Source of the DNA: Pseudomonas congelans
GTDB taxonomy: Bacteria; Pseudomonadota; Gammaproteobacteria; Pseudomonadales; Pseudomonadaceae
DNA: 64,000 bases
Direction of reading: 5' to 3'
NCBI RefSeq assembly: GCF_900103225.1
Contig: NZ_FNJH01000007.1
Coordinates: 18,778-82,777, forward strand
Shown here: one piece after another, positions 15,805 through 24,629 of the stretch
Position numbering within the stretch: position 1 is the stretch's first letter
Layout: every line of letters starts with the position of its first letter
Position numbers and translations under genes: made by a program
The notes under the pieces: generated by a model
The model's input: only the letters and a program-made list of their open reading frames with translations
Databases searched by the model: none
What the model was told of the DNA's origin: nothing

Positions 15805-17103
15805 TTACTCGTGATTGACCGCCACGCCCTTCAAGTACGGCGCAGGTTCTGCACCGAGGTTTTCCAGCATGCGCGAGCTGTACCAGTCGACGAAGTTGAC
15901 CACGCCGAACTCATAGGTTTTCGAGTAAGGGCCGGGTTGATAGGCGCTGGAGTTGATACCGCGCTGGTTTTCTTCGGCAAGACGACGGTCCTGATCGTTG
16001 GTGGCGTCCCAGACCTGGCGCATGCGCTCGACGTCGTAATCCACGCCTTCGACCGCATCCTTGTGCACAATCCATTTGGTGGAAACCATGGTTTCCTGTG
16101 CACTGATCGGCCACACCGTGAAGACGATGATGTGATCGCCCATGCAGTGGTTCCAGGAGTGCGGCAAATGCAGAATGCGCATCGAACCCAGGTCGGGGTT
16201 CTGGATGCGGCCCATCAGTTTCTTGCAGCCGACCTTGCCGTCCATGGTCATCGACACTGTGCCTTTGAGCAGCGGCATGCGCACGATACGGTTACGCAGG
16301 CCGAAACTGGCGTGGGCGTACGGAATTTTCTCTGCGTCCCAGGCGGCTGCAGACGCGGCCACATGGTCCTTGAAGGTCTGATCGGCCCGGGGATCGGTGA
16401 CGTCGTCCCATTCCAGCAGGGTCTTGAGCAATTCCGGGTGCGAGCCACTGCAGTGGTAACACTCGCGGTTGTTTTCCAGCACCAGCTTCCAGTTGGCCTT
16501 TTCCATCAAGGTGGTTTGCACCGCCACCTTGGTGTTCTCCATGTCATAGGGTTCCATGTAGTGCCGCAGCGTCGACAGGAACTCGTCGATGGCAGGCGGG
16601 TTCTCTGCAAGGCTGATGAAAATGTAGCCGCCTGCGGTCTTGACGTGGACCGGCTTGAGGCCGAACTGCTTCATGTCGAAGTCGTCGCCCATCTCGGTAC
16701 CGGCATACAGCAGGCGACCGTCCAGTTCATACGTCCACTGGTGGTAGTGGCAAACCAGTTTGGCGACTTTGCCTTTTTCGGCAGTGCACAGGCGCGAGCC
16801 GCGATGGCGGCAAACATTGTGGAACGCGTTGACGACACCGTCCGGGCCGCGCACGACCAGAATCGGGTTCTTGCCGATCTGCAGCGTCAGGTAGTTGCCC
16901 TTGGTCGGGATTTCGCACGTCATCCCGGCAATCAGCCACTCCTTGTGAAAGATTTCCTGCATGTCGATTTCAAACAGTCGCTCATCACTGTAGAAAGGCT
17001 GCGGCAGCGAGTACGTGCGCTCGCGATTCTGCAGCATCTCGGCAGTGGCCTTGCGTGCAGGTTCCAGCGGATCGCCCAGGCTCAAGGTTGCGGTGACGTC
17101 CAT
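15805..17103 (-). CDS. gbcA: Glycine betaine monooxygenase, Rieske oxygenase subunit GbcA
   Basis: A 432-residue Rieske non-heme iron oxygenase that removes a methyl group from glycine betaine, giving dimethylglycine and formaldehyde. The Rieske [2Fe-2S] ligands are C98, H100, C118 and H121 (CRHRGSRLC and CHYHQW). The catalytic domain has the mononuclear iron motif NNRECYHCSGSHPE with H217 and H222. Length and sequence agree with pseudomonad GbcA. It is divergent from its reductase partner gbcB and converges with the dgc operon, which acts on its product. In P. aeruginosa these genes are activated by GbdR; that regulator is not in this window. Confidence 0.95.
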   Translation of the reverse strand: MDVTATLSLGDPLEPARKATAEMLQNRERTYSLPQPFYSDERLFEIDMQEIFHKEWLIAGMTCEIPTKGNYLTLQIGKNPILVVRGPDGVVNAFHNVCRHRGSRLCTAEKGKVAKLVCHYHQWTYELDGRLLYAGTEMGDDFDMKQFGLKPVHVKTAGGYIFISLAENPPAIDEFLSTLRHYMEPYDMENTKVAVQTTLMEKANWKLVLENNRECYHCSGSHPELLKTLLEWDDVTDPRADQTFKDHVAASAAAWDAEKIPYAHASFGLRNRIVRMPLLKGTVSMTMDGKVGCKKLMGRIQNPDLGSMRILHLPHSWNHCMGDHIIVFTVWPISAQETMVSTKWIVHKDAVEGVDYDVERMRQVWDATNDQDRRLAEENQRGINSSAYQPGPYSKTYEFGVVNFVDWYSSRMLENLGAEPAPYLKGVAVNHE

Positions 17104-17412
17104 CGATTAAATCCCTCATGACCGCGGCATGGGCGGCCTGCGAATGTGGCTGATACGGATGTGATCGCGTTTCAAGCATGACGATAGATCAGTCGCTCAT
17201 GCTTATGACCCTTGGTGGCGAGTGTGGAGCCGGGCGCGCCGTGAACCTTATCCATGGGCGACATGGCCGCATCCGTTCCCGACGCGACAGGCCTTGTTGG
17301 ACGGGGCTGGTCGCGGTAAGTACGTGAATGTCGTTGATAGATAAATGGCCGCCTCGGACGTTACGCAGAATCCGCAACATGAGAGGCCGACAGTCGGCCG
17401 TGGAGATCGAGT
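17104..17412. promoter_or_regulatory. Divergent gbcA/gbcB control region
   Basis: A 309-base region that must hold both promoters. ATGGCCGC occurs twice in direct orientation, at 17263-17270 and 17345-17352, 82 bases apart. This is a possible activator half-site pair, but I cannot match it to a known GbdR consensus with confidence. The palindrome CCGACAGTCGG lies near 17388-17398. GGAG seven bases before ATG 17413 is the gbcB ribosome site. Confidence 0.45.
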
Positions 17413-18513
17413 ATGTCCCAAAGTTTCCTGAGCCCGGTCACGACCCAGACATGGGCCAACGGGCGTCACCTGGTACGTGTCGTCAAAGTCATCCAGGAAA
17501 CCTGGGACGTGCGCACGTTCTGCTTCATGGCCGACCAGCCGATCATGTTCTTCTTCAAGCCCGGCCAGTTCGTGACCCTGGAGCTGGAGATCGACGGCCT
17601 GCCGGTCATGCGCTCCTACACCATCTCCAGTTCGCCATCGGTGCCGTACAGTTTTTCGATCACCGTCAAGCGTGTGCCGGGCGGCAAGGTTTCCAATTAC
17701 CTGCATGACACGCTGATTGAAGGGCAGGAGCTGGCGGTACACGGTCCGGTCGGGCTGTTCAACGCCATCGACTTCCCGAACCCGAAGATTCTCTACCTCA
17801 GCGGCGGTGTCGGTATCACGCCGGTGATGTCCATGGCGCGCTGGTTCTACGACACCAACGCCAACGTCGACATGGTTTTCGTACACAGCGCGCGTTCACC
17901 GAAAGACATCATCTATCACCGCGAGCTGGAGCACATGGCCTCGCGGATCGAAAACTTCAGCCTGCATCTGGTCTGTGAAAAACACGGACTGGGCGAGCCG
18001 TGGGCCGGTTATCGCGGCTACCTGAACCAGAAAATGCTTGAGCTGATGGCGCCGGACTTCATGGACCGCGAGGTGTTCTGCTGCGGGCCGACGCCGTACA
18101 TGACAGCGGTCAAGCGTCTGTTGCAGGAAAACGGCTTCAACATGGCGCAATACCATGAAGAGTCGTTCGGCGCGACACCGCCCGAGGCCAGGGCCGATGC
18201 CGTCGAGCAGGCCGAAATCGCTGCCGACGCGCCCGACGTCGATATCGCCGACCTGCATCAGGTGGAGTTCACCGATACCGGCAAGAGCATCCGCGTGGGA
18301 CCGGGCGAAACCGTGCATGCCGCTGCCGCCAAACTCGGTCTGATGATCCCCAAAGCCTGCGGCATGGGCATCTGCGGGACCTGCAAGGTCATGAAGCTGA
18401 GCGGCGAAGTCGAGATGGAGCACAACGGTGGCATTACCGACGAGGATGTTGCAGAGGGGTACATTCTGTCCTGCTGCAGCGTGCCGAAGGGGGATGTGCG
18501 GATTGAGTATTGA
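17413..18513 (+). CDS. gbcB: Glycine betaine monooxygenase reductase subunit GbcB
   Basis: A 366-residue ferredoxin-NAD(P)H reductase that feeds electrons to GbcA. The FAD-binding domain has RSYTISSSPS. The NAD domain follows with LYLSGGVGITPVMSMARW and VFCCGPTPYM. A short linker rich in acidic residues and alanine (about 250-280) leads to a C-terminal plant-type [2Fe-2S] domain with CGMGICGTCKV and a later Cys (LSCCSVP). The start at 17413 follows GGAG. It is divergent from gbcA and followed by a tandem repeat array. Confidence 0.94.
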   Translation: MSQSFLSPVTTQTWANGRHLVRVVKVIQETWDVRTFCFMADQPIMFFFKPGQFVTLELEIDGLPVMRSYTISSSPSVPYSFSITVKRVPGGKVSNYLHDTLIEGQELAVHGPVGLFNAIDFPNPKILYLSGGVGITPVMSMARWFYDTNANVDMVFVHSARSPKDIIYHRELEHMASRIENFSLHLVCEKHGLGEPWAGYRGYLNQKMLELMAPDFMDREVFCCGPTPYMTAVKRLLQENGFNMAQYHEESFGATPPEARADAVEQAEIAADAPDVDIADLHQVEFTDTGKSIRVGPGETVHAAAAKLGLMIPKACGMGICGTCKVMKLSGEVEMEHNGGITDEDVAEGYILSCCSVPKGDVRIEY

Positions 18514-18530
18514 GCACGCTTGAAACCATA

Positions 18531-19025
18531 TGACGCACGGTGTCCGGAAAGGCGTCTCCACGCGGAGCATGGGTACGATAGTTAGAGCCTTATCGTTCCT
18601 CACGCTCCAGCGTGGGAATGCATTGCGTGACGCTCTGCGTCACAGATCTGCGCCGCGCCGCAGGTTCAAGGCAGGACGCGGAGCGTCCGGAACGGCGTAC
18701 CCACGCGGAGCATGGGCACGATAGTGATCTACCTGACGACTATCGTTCCTCACGCTTCAGCGTGGGAATGCATTGCGTGACGCTCCGCGTCACAGATCTG
18801 CGCCCCGCCGCAGGCTCAAGGCATGACGCGGAGTACCCGGAACGGCATACCCACGCGGAGCATGGGCACGATAGTGATCTACCTGACGACTATCGTTCCT
18901 CACGCTCCAGCGTGGGAATGCATTGCGTGACGCTCTGCGTCACAGATCTGCGCCGCGCCGCAGGTTCAAGGCATGACGCAGAGCCCCCGGAACGGCATAC
19001 CCATGCGGAGAATGGGCACCATAGG
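18531..19025. repeat. Tandem array of family A repeats with an exact 150-bp period
   Basis: TATCGTTCCTCACGCT starts at 18591, 18741 and 18891, a period of exactly 150 bases, with about three and a third copies between 18531 and 19025. Each unit holds three palindromes: CACGCTCCAGCGTG, GTGACGCTCTGCGTCAC and a GGACGCGGAGCGTCC-like arm (complete in the first copy, decayed in later ones). CCACGCGGAGCATGGGCACGATAGT follows in the same unit. Because 150 is divisible by three, a repetitive open frame exists here, but it is not a gene. Confidence 0.9.
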
Positions 19026-19047
19026 CGTTCTTTCGGGCACCTATCGG

Positions 19048-19314
19048 TCATGATCCGCTATGACTCTGCTTATAAGCCGCCAATGCGGGCAGTAGTTGCT
19101 GGTCGATGGCCTGGCGTACGGCGGGGAGGAGGGTGGCGCTGCCGGTCAGGAGTTGTTCTACCAGACGTCGCAAGGCGGTCGCGCGTTCGGTGTTGAGGCC
19201 GCAGACGGCATTTGCGCAGGCCTGTTCAGCGGTTGCGCCACCGGGGGCTTCGAAGCCCAGGGCTCTGAGCTGGCCGAGCAGGTCTTCCTGGTCAATCAAA
19301 TCCGCGTGCATCAT
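19048..19314 (-). CDS. Small hypothetical protein, 88 residues
   Basis: Starts MMHADLIDQEDLLGQLRALGFEAPGG at 19314 (or one codon later); AAAGGA lies about eleven bases upstream, which rules against the longer frame to 19383. The protein is soluble, helical and Leu/Ala-rich, with two cysteines (EQACANAVCGLN). I do not recognise a family. It is transcribed away from the next small gene's leader region, in the same direction as that gene, and may follow it on one message. Its 3' end touches the repeat array. Confidence 0.6.
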   Translation of the reverse strand: MMHADLIDQEDLLGQLRALGFEAPGGATAEQACANAVCGLNTERATALRRLVEQLLTGSATLLPAVRQAIDQQLLPALAAYKQSHSGS

Positions 19315-19433
19315 GACGTCTGTTCCTTTGATCGGGCTTTTTCCGATTCTGTAAGGACAACCGCCTGTGGGCAACCCCTGCACGCCGTGAGTGGCAGGAT
19401 TGGCTACAAGTGCGTCGTTTTCAGTTCATGCGG

Positions 19434-19664
19434 TCATTCGGTTTGCAGGTTGTCTATCGTTCTGTCGACCATGACCTTGGCCATTTCCACCAGATGCATG
19501 ATCGACAGCGTCATGTCGCGCTGGGTGCCGGTCATGCTGTCGCTGAATTCACAGGCGCTGGTGGCGGCGCAGCGTAGCAGGTCGCTGGCATGCATCAGGG
19601 CGTCTTCATGACTGACATTGGGGTTGGCGGTGAAGAGGGGCGGATCGGGGACGATTTTTAGCAT
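19434..19664 (-). CDS. DUF6124-like small protein
   Basis: A 76-residue protein beginning MLKIVPDPPLFTANPNVSHEDALMHASDLL. The MxKIxPxPP opening followed by SHEDAL and helices (ATSACEFSDSMTGTQRDMTLSIMHLVEMAKVMVDRTIDNL) fits the Pseudomonas-specific small family I know as DUF6124, or the related DUF3077. Function is unknown. AGGAG six bases before the ATG supports the start. Directly upstream is a 200-base tract dense with inverted and direct repeats that would be its 5' leader. Confidence 0.72.
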   Translation of the reverse strand: MLKIVPDPPLFTANPNVSHEDALMHASDLLRCAATSACEFSDSMTGTQRDMTLSIMHLVEMAKVMVDRTIDNLQTE

Positions 19665-19880
19665 GTGAGACTCCTAATCAATTACTGGAAGGTCGTCACT
19701 TCGGCTACTAATCGAAGGTGGCGGCCGCACGCAGGTAGTAGCCCGGTGATTAGGAACCGGTGCATCCGAAGACGCCCCACGCACGGCCACCATAAAGATG
19801 CAGGCCGTAAACAAGCGCCTTGCACAAGGTGGCGCATTGCGCCTAATCACATCGAGGGCTACTAATCCTCACCGCTGAAT
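19665..19880 (-). promoter_or_regulatory. Structured 5' leader candidate upstream of the DUF6124-like gene
   Basis: GGCTACTA (19703-19710) pairs perfectly with TAGTAGCC (19736-19743). GTGATTAGG (19746-19754) pairs perfectly with CCTAATCAC (19842-19850), enclosing a GCGCC...GGCGC hairpin (19815-19834). GGCTACTAATC occurs twice in direct orientation (19703-19713, 19857-19867), so the TAGTAGCC arm could pair with either copy. This looks like an RNA with alternative folds, or a site bound by a protein. Transcription direction is inferred from the downstream gene. No promoter was identified with confidence. Confidence 0.5.
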
Positions 19881-20043
19881 ATGCAGCGACGGGCGCAGAG
19901 TAGAGATCGAAACAGGCAGGCACAAGGGGCCGGGAGTTTCTCGGAAATTTCCTTCAAGCGAAAGGGACGAGTCCCGCAAATTCGTTACAAATTCTTGTTC
20001 ATTGCTCAGGTTTGCTAAACTGCGCAGCTTGCCAGGAGCTGCC

Positions 20044-20880
20044 ATGAATTACCGTCACGCCTACCATGCCGGCAACCACGCCGACGTGTTCAAACACCTC
20101 ACCCTGACTCGCCTGATCGCCCTCATGGCGCGCAAGGAGCAGCCGTTCGCCTATCTCGACACCCACGCCGGGCTCGGCCTGTACGACCTGAAAGGTGATC
20201 AGGCCACACGCACCGGAGAATGGCTGGAAGGTATCGGCCGCCTGTGGAACGCCACCGACCTGCCTGCGCTGGCGTCCGACTATCTGCAAGTGCTGCACGA
20301 CATGAACCCGGATGGCGAGCTGCGCTATTACCCTGGCTCGCCGGAACTGGCTCGCCGCCTGACCCGCGAGCGCGAGCGTGTGCTGCTCAACGAGAAGCAC
20401 CCCGAAGACGGGCGTCTGCTCAAGGAAAACATGAAGGGCGACCGCCGCGTGGCGGTGCATCTTGGGGAAGGCTGGCATGTCCCGCGTGCCTTGCTGCCCG
20501 TGGCTGAGAAGCGTGCCGTGATGCTCATCGACCCGCCATTCGAGCAACTCGATGAAATGAAGCGTTGCGCGGTTGCGCTCAAGGAAGCCATCGGGCGCAT
20601 GCGTCAGACAGTGGCGGCGATCTGGTACCCGATCAAGGATACGCGCCTGCTGCGCCGCTTCTATCAGGACCTGGCGGAAACCGGTGCGCCCAAGCTGCTG
20701 CGCGTCGAGCTGTTCGTCCACCCGCTGGACACCCCGGCCAGCCTCAACGGTTCAGGCCTGGCGATCGCCAACCCGCCATGGGGTCTGGAAGAAGAACTGC
20801 GCGAGCTGATGCCATACCTTGCCCAGAAACTGGGCCAGACCCAGGGCGGCTGGAAGATGGACTGGTTGATTGCCGAGTAA
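20044..20880 (+). CDS. rlmJ: 23S rRNA (adenine-2030-N6)-methyltransferase RlmJ
   Basis: A 278-residue SAM-dependent methyltransferase that modifies A2030 of 23S rRNA (E. coli numbering). The start at 20044 opens the highly conserved MNYRHAYHAGNHADVFKH and follows AGGAG; the frame is open slightly further upstream, but without support. The catalytic DPPFE motif (MLIDPPFEQLDEM) and the substrate helix region are intact. The gene order rlmJ-msrA-dipA matches PA5019-PA5018-PA5017 in P. aeruginosa. Confidence 0.94.
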   Translation: MNYRHAYHAGNHADVFKHLTLTRLIALMARKEQPFAYLDTHAGLGLYDLKGDQATRTGEWLEGIGRLWNATDLPALASDYLQVLHDMNPDGELRYYPGSPELARRLTRERERVLLNEKHPEDGRLLKENMKGDRRVAVHLGEGWHVPRALLPVAEKRAVMLIDPPFEQLDEMKRCAVALKEAIGRMRQTVAAIWYPIKDTRLLRRFYQDLAETGAPKLLRVELFVHPLDTPASLNGSGLAIANPPWGLEEELRELMPYLAQKLGQTQGGWKMDWLIAE

Positions 20881-20911
20881 GCGTGTTCACAGCCAGGCCG
20901 GGTTGCGCTGC

Positions 20912-20962
20912 CTAGCGGACGCAGAGCGTCCAGAACTGCATTCCCACGCGGAGCTCAGCGTT
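20912..20962. repeat. Family A repeat, single unit
   Basis: The palindrome GGACGCAGAGCGTCC (20917-20931) is followed by AGAACTGCATTCCCACGCGGAG. It is part of a composite repeat block between the converging genes rlmJ and msrA. Confidence 0.85.
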
Positions 20963-20997
20963 ATACATAAGCCCGCTTTTGATTCTGACCGTAGGTC

Positions 20998-21087
20998 GTA
21001 GGAGCGAACTTGTTCGCGAAGGGGCCAGTATATTCGGCGAAAATGCGTTACCTGAACTACTATCTTCGCGAACAAGTTCGCTCCTAC
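20998..21087. repeat. Family B inverted pair (24-bp arms)
   Basis: The 24 bases at 20998-21021 (starting GTAGGAGCGAAC) are exactly reverse-complemented at 21064-21087, with a 42-base spacer. This is a typical BIME-like pair. It lies between the converging genes rlmJ and msrA, where it may stop or protect transcripts. Confidence 0.9.
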
Positions 21088-21139
21088 GCCTTGCGGGCAG
21101 AAGCCTGAAAAACGCTGTTTTCGGGCCGCTAGGCGCGAA

Positions 21140-21787
21140 TCAAGCCGGCATGCACACACCCGTGCCGCCCAGCCCGCAGTAGCCCTGTGGGTTCTTGGCC
21201 AGGTATTGCTGGTGGTAGGCTTCGGCAAAGTAAACCGTCGGTGCCTCCTCGATTTCAGTAGTGATGCTGCCCTTACCGGCCTTGTTCAGTTCCGCCTGGA
21301 ACGTTTCGGCACTGGCTTTGGCGGCGTCGAGCTGTTCGGGAGTGGTGCAGTAGATCACCGAGCGATACTGAGTGCCGATGTCATTGCCCTGACGCATGCC
21401 TTGAGTCGGGTTGTGCACTTCCCAGAACACCTTGAGCAGCGCTTCATAGCTGATTTTTGCCGGCTCGTAGACCACCAGCACCACTTCGGTGTGGCCGGTC
21501 AGCCCGGAGCAGACCTCTTCGTAGGTCGGGTTCGGGGTAAATCCGCCTGCGTAGCCGGCGACAGTGCTCACCACACCTTCCTGTTGCCACAGACGGCGTT
21601 CTGCGCCCCAGAAGCAACCCATGCCGAAGATGGCGAATTCGACGTTGCTCGAAAACGGCCCCAATAGCGGATTGCCGTTGACGAAGTGGGTTTCCGGAAG
21701 CGGCATAGGTGTTTCACGACCTGGCAGTGCTTGTTCGGCGGTAGGCAGTACGTTTTTATTCACTAGAATTTCCGAGCGCAAAGTCAT
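21140..21787 (-). CDS. msrA: Peptide methionine sulfoxide reductase A
   Basis: A 215-residue enzyme repairing methionine-S-sulfoxide in oxidised proteins. The catalytic motif GMGCFWGAE has nucleophile Cys58. Other conserved segments are GYAGGFTPNPTYEEVCSGLTGHTE and HNPTQGMRQGNDIGTQYRS. The C-terminal GYCGLGGTGV has a resolving Cys. The N-terminal 45 residues (LPETHFVNGNPLLGPF) are typical for the longer proteobacterial form. AGAGGA lies upstream of ATG 21787. Confidence 0.96.
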   Translation of the reverse strand: MTLRSEILVNKNVLPTAEQALPGRETPMPLPETHFVNGNPLLGPFSSNVEFAIFGMGCFWGAERRLWQQEGVVSTVAGYAGGFTPNPTYEEVCSGLTGHTEVVLVVYEPAKISYEALLKVFWEVHNPTQGMRQGNDIGTQYRSVIYCTTPEQLDAAKASAETFQAELNKAGKGSITTEIEEAPTVYFAEAYHQQYLAKNPQGYCGLGGTGVCMPA

Positions 21788-21935
21788 GAACCATATCCTC
21801 TCGTGTGGAGACGGCAGCGGGGGCCAGGACGGATGATCAATACGAATACATGGGTCCCGTTACACGCCTAAACAAGAGCTGCCGTGTAATACAGACTTAC
21901 AGTGTGCCCGAGAGAGCGGGGTGCAGGGAAGGTTG

Positions 21936-24629
21936 TCAGGCGGATGGGCGACGAGGGTAGCGCTTCAGTTTCTCGATCAGTTCTTCACCGGGGATAGGCC
22001 TGTCGAACAGATAGCCCTGGCCGACATCGCAGCGATGGCGCCGCAGGAAGGTCAGCTGAGCTGCGGTTTCAATGCCTTCGGCCACTACTTTGAGCTTGAG
22101 GTTGTGAGCCATCGCGATAACCGCAGAAGTGATTTCCATGTCGTCTTCGTCATCCGGAATATCGCGGATGAAGCTGCGATCGATCTTGATTACATCGATG
22201 GGGAATTTCTTCAGGTAACTGAATGACGAGTAACCGGTACCGAAGTCATCCATGGCCAGCGACAGACCGAGTTTCTTCAACGAGTCGAGTTGCTGGCGGG
22301 TGTCTTCTGTCGCTTCCAGCAGCAGGCCTTCGGTCAGCTCCAGTTCCAGCAGCGAGGGGTCAAGCTCTTCCTCTTTGAGGATAGCGGCAATCGACGACAC
22401 CAGTTCCGGGTCGGAGAACTGCTTGGGCGAGACGTTGATGGCCACCTGCAAGTTGCCGAACCCGGCGGCGGTCAGGTCCTTGCTCATGCGGCAGGACTGA
22501 CGTGCGACCCATTTACCGATGGGGATGATCAGGCCGGTCTCTTCGGCCACGCTGATGAACTGGTCCGGTCGGATCATGCCTTTTTCAGGATGGTTCCAGC
22601 GCAGCAGCGCCTCCATGCCCAGCAGGCGGCCGGTCAGCAGGCACAGCTTGGGCTGATAGAACACCTCCAGCTCGTTCTGGGTCAGCGCGCGGCGCAGGTT
22701 GTTTTCCACGAACAGCTTGTAACTGGCCTCGGCATTCAATGCTTCGGTGAACACCTGAACCTGATGTTTGCCGTTGGCTTTGGCCTTGTGCAGGGCCAGA
22801 CCGGCGTTTTTCATCAGGGTCTGCGGGTCACGACCGTGCAGCGGCGCGCAGGCGAGACCGACCGAGCCGGTGACGCTGATCAGCTGATTGTCGACGAACA
22901 TCGGCTTGTCCAGCGTGGCCAGCACCTGGGTGGCGGTGGCCTGTCCGGCTTCCTGGTCGGTGTTGTCGATCAGCACGGCAAATTCGTTACTGGCAAAGCG
23001 CGCCAGTACGTCGGACGGGCTCAGCGTGTTGCGCAGACGGCGCGCCAGACTGATCAGCAGCTTGTCACCGGTCTGGTGGCCGAGGCTGTCGTTGATGCGC
23101 TTGAAATTATCGATGTCGACCAGCAACAGGCTCATCGGCGTATCGGTGTCGCGGGCAAAGCGTTCGTCCAGATTGCGGATAAAGGCCGGACGGTTGCCCA
23201 GGTTGGTCAGGTTGTCGGTGTACGCCAGGCGCTCGATGCGCTGCTGGGCCAGCTTGCTCTGGGTGATGTCTTCGTAGATGCCGATATAGTGCGTGAGTTC
23301 GCGATTATCGCCATACACCTTGGAAATCGACAGCTGGCCCCAGTAGGGTTCGAGGTTCTTGCGGCGGCTTTTGAACTCGCCCTGCCAACTGTTGCTGTTG
23401 GTCAGGCTGGAGTTGGCTTCCAGCAGCAACTGGTTGAGGTTTTCCAGCGCGGGCAATTCCGACAGTTTGTGCCCGGAGACTTCCTCCGAGCTGTACTGGG
23501 TGATTGCCGTGAAACTCGGGTTAACGTACTCGACCACGCCGTTGCAGTTGACCAGCAGAAACGCGTTGGCGCTCTGTTCGACCGCGCGCTGGAACAGGTG
23601 CAGCGCGTTGGTCGCAGCCCGCCGATTATGGTTGTTGATGACCTGGGCAAACTGATCGGCCAGCTCGCCAGCGAAGGCGATCTCGTCGGACTGCCATTCG
23701 CGCGTCGAGCCCGACTCTTCCAGACACAACACACCGATTACCTGCCCATCGATACGGATACTGGCATCGAGAACCGCCTTGGTTTCTCCAGGGTTCAGGC
23801 TTTTGGCCATTTCGCAGGTGCGCGGGTCGGTCTGGATATTGCTGGCGTCAATCGCCCTGCTGGTATTCAGCGCTTGCAGGTAGGTGGGGTAGGGGCTGAT
23901 ATCCACCGGCGTGCGTGACTGATAATCGCCGGTTTCACGGCTGTAGTCGGTGATTGGCTCCAGGCGCTTGTCGTTGAGGTTCCAGATACTGACATGATCG
24001 ACATCGTAGATATCACAGGCGCTTTTGGTGATCAGCTCTGCCGCTTCAAGCAGGGTATTGGCCGTGGTGTAGCGATGTCGGGTCAGGCGCAGGATCAGAT
24101 CCTGCTGGGCGCGCACGCGCTCCAGGTGGGCAAACTGGTCGCGCTGGGCGCGCTGGTTGAGTTCCAGGGCGATCTGCAGTCGCAGGTTGCGGGTTTCCAG
24201 ATCGGAGTCCGTGACCGGTTCGCCGCTCGTGACAAGGCCTTCGACGATCAGAAAATAACCACGTAACAGATGGCGGTTGTGCTGTTTGTAGGCTTCGCCG
24301 ATTTCCAGCAGGCCAAGGGGGCCTTTGGGGCTGTGAAGGGTGTAGCGGATCAGGTAATTCGGGGAAGAGGCCAGTTGCTGCTGGATGTCATCATGCAGTT
24401 GATAACGTGCTTCCGGCTCCATGAGGCTGGCATAAGGGGATCCAATCAAGGCGCAAAGGTCAACGGCGGGCAGACCGAGCTGTTTTTCGCAGTTCGGATC
24501 GAGAAACAATAGCGCCCAATTGGCTTCATTCAGCCGCTCGAAACGCAGCATCCCCAAGCGCGAAGGCACTGGCAATTGCGTCACTACCTCGGCTGCGGAT
24601 CTACCGGCAGCATCGGTTTGGCTTTTCAT
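21936..24629 (-). CDS. dipA: GAF-PAS-GGDEF-EAL cyclic-di-GMP phosphodiesterase, DipA-like
   Basis: An 897-residue signalling protein predicted to degrade c-di-GMP. Order: an N-terminal PAS-like sensor region (about 20-180), a GAF domain (about 190-350), PAS (about 365-480), GGDEF (about 490-640) and EAL (about 655-890). The GGDEF motif is degenerate (ASNEF, residues 546-550), so cyclase activity is unlikely. The EAL domain is intact (MEALLRWNHP, ELTEGLLLE, DDFGTGYSS, AEGIET). P. aeruginosa DipA (PA5017, beside msrA) has the same size and ASNEF signature. The start MKSQTD at 24629 is preferred over an upstream GTG at 24728 because of that length match. Confidence 0.9.
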   Translation of the reverse strand: MKSQTDAAGRSAAEVVTQLPVPSRLGMLRFERLNEANWALLFLDPNCEKQLGLPAVDLCALIGSPYASLMEPEARYQLHDDIQQQLASSPNYLIRYTLHSPKGPLGLLEIGEAYKQHNRHLLRGYFLIVEGLVTSGEPVTDSDLETRNLRLQIALELNQRAQRDQFAHLERVRAQQDLILRLTRHRYTTANTLLEAAELITKSACDIYDVDHVSIWNLNDKRLEPITDYSRETGDYQSRTPVDISPYPTYLQALNTSRAIDASNIQTDPRTCEMAKSLNPGETKAVLDASIRIDGQVIGVLCLEESGSTREWQSDEIAFAGELADQFAQVINNHNRRAATNALHLFQRAVEQSANAFLLVNCNGVVEYVNPSFTAITQYSSEEVSGHKLSELPALENLNQLLLEANSSLTNSNSWQGEFKSRRKNLEPYWGQLSISKVYGDNRELTHYIGIYEDITQSKLAQQRIERLAYTDNLTNLGNRPAFIRNLDERFARDTDTPMSLLLVDIDNFKRINDSLGHQTGDKLLISLARRLRNTLSPSDVLARFASNEFAVLIDNTDQEAGQATATQVLATLDKPMFVDNQLISVTGSVGLACAPLHGRDPQTLMKNAGLALHKAKANGKHQVQVFTEALNAEASYKLFVENNLRRALTQNELEVFYQPKLCLLTGRLLGMEALLRWNHPEKGMIRPDQFISVAEETGLIIPIGKWVARQSCRMSKDLTAAGFGNLQVAINVSPKQFSDPELVSSIAAILKEEELDPSLLELELTEGLLLEATEDTRQQLDSLKKLGLSLAMDDFGTGYSSFSYLKKFPIDVIKIDRSFIRDIPDDEDDMEITSAVIAMAHNLKLKVVAEGIETAAQLTFLRRHRCDVGQGYLFDRPIPGEELIEKLKRYPRRPSA

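Noticed and set aside
18612..19196. Open frame of 194 codons on the plus strand with three nearly identical 50-residue repeats
   Set aside because: It is the translation of the 150-bp intergenic repeat array (150 is divisible by three). The sequence is full of His, Arg and Cys, has no ribosome site, and the same repeats elsewhere in the window are not in frame.
22290..23918. 542-codon frame opposite the dipA-like gene
   Set aside because: A GC-rich antisense shadow: low-complexity Gln, Val, His and Gly content, no domain, and it is fully inside a gene with clear motifs.
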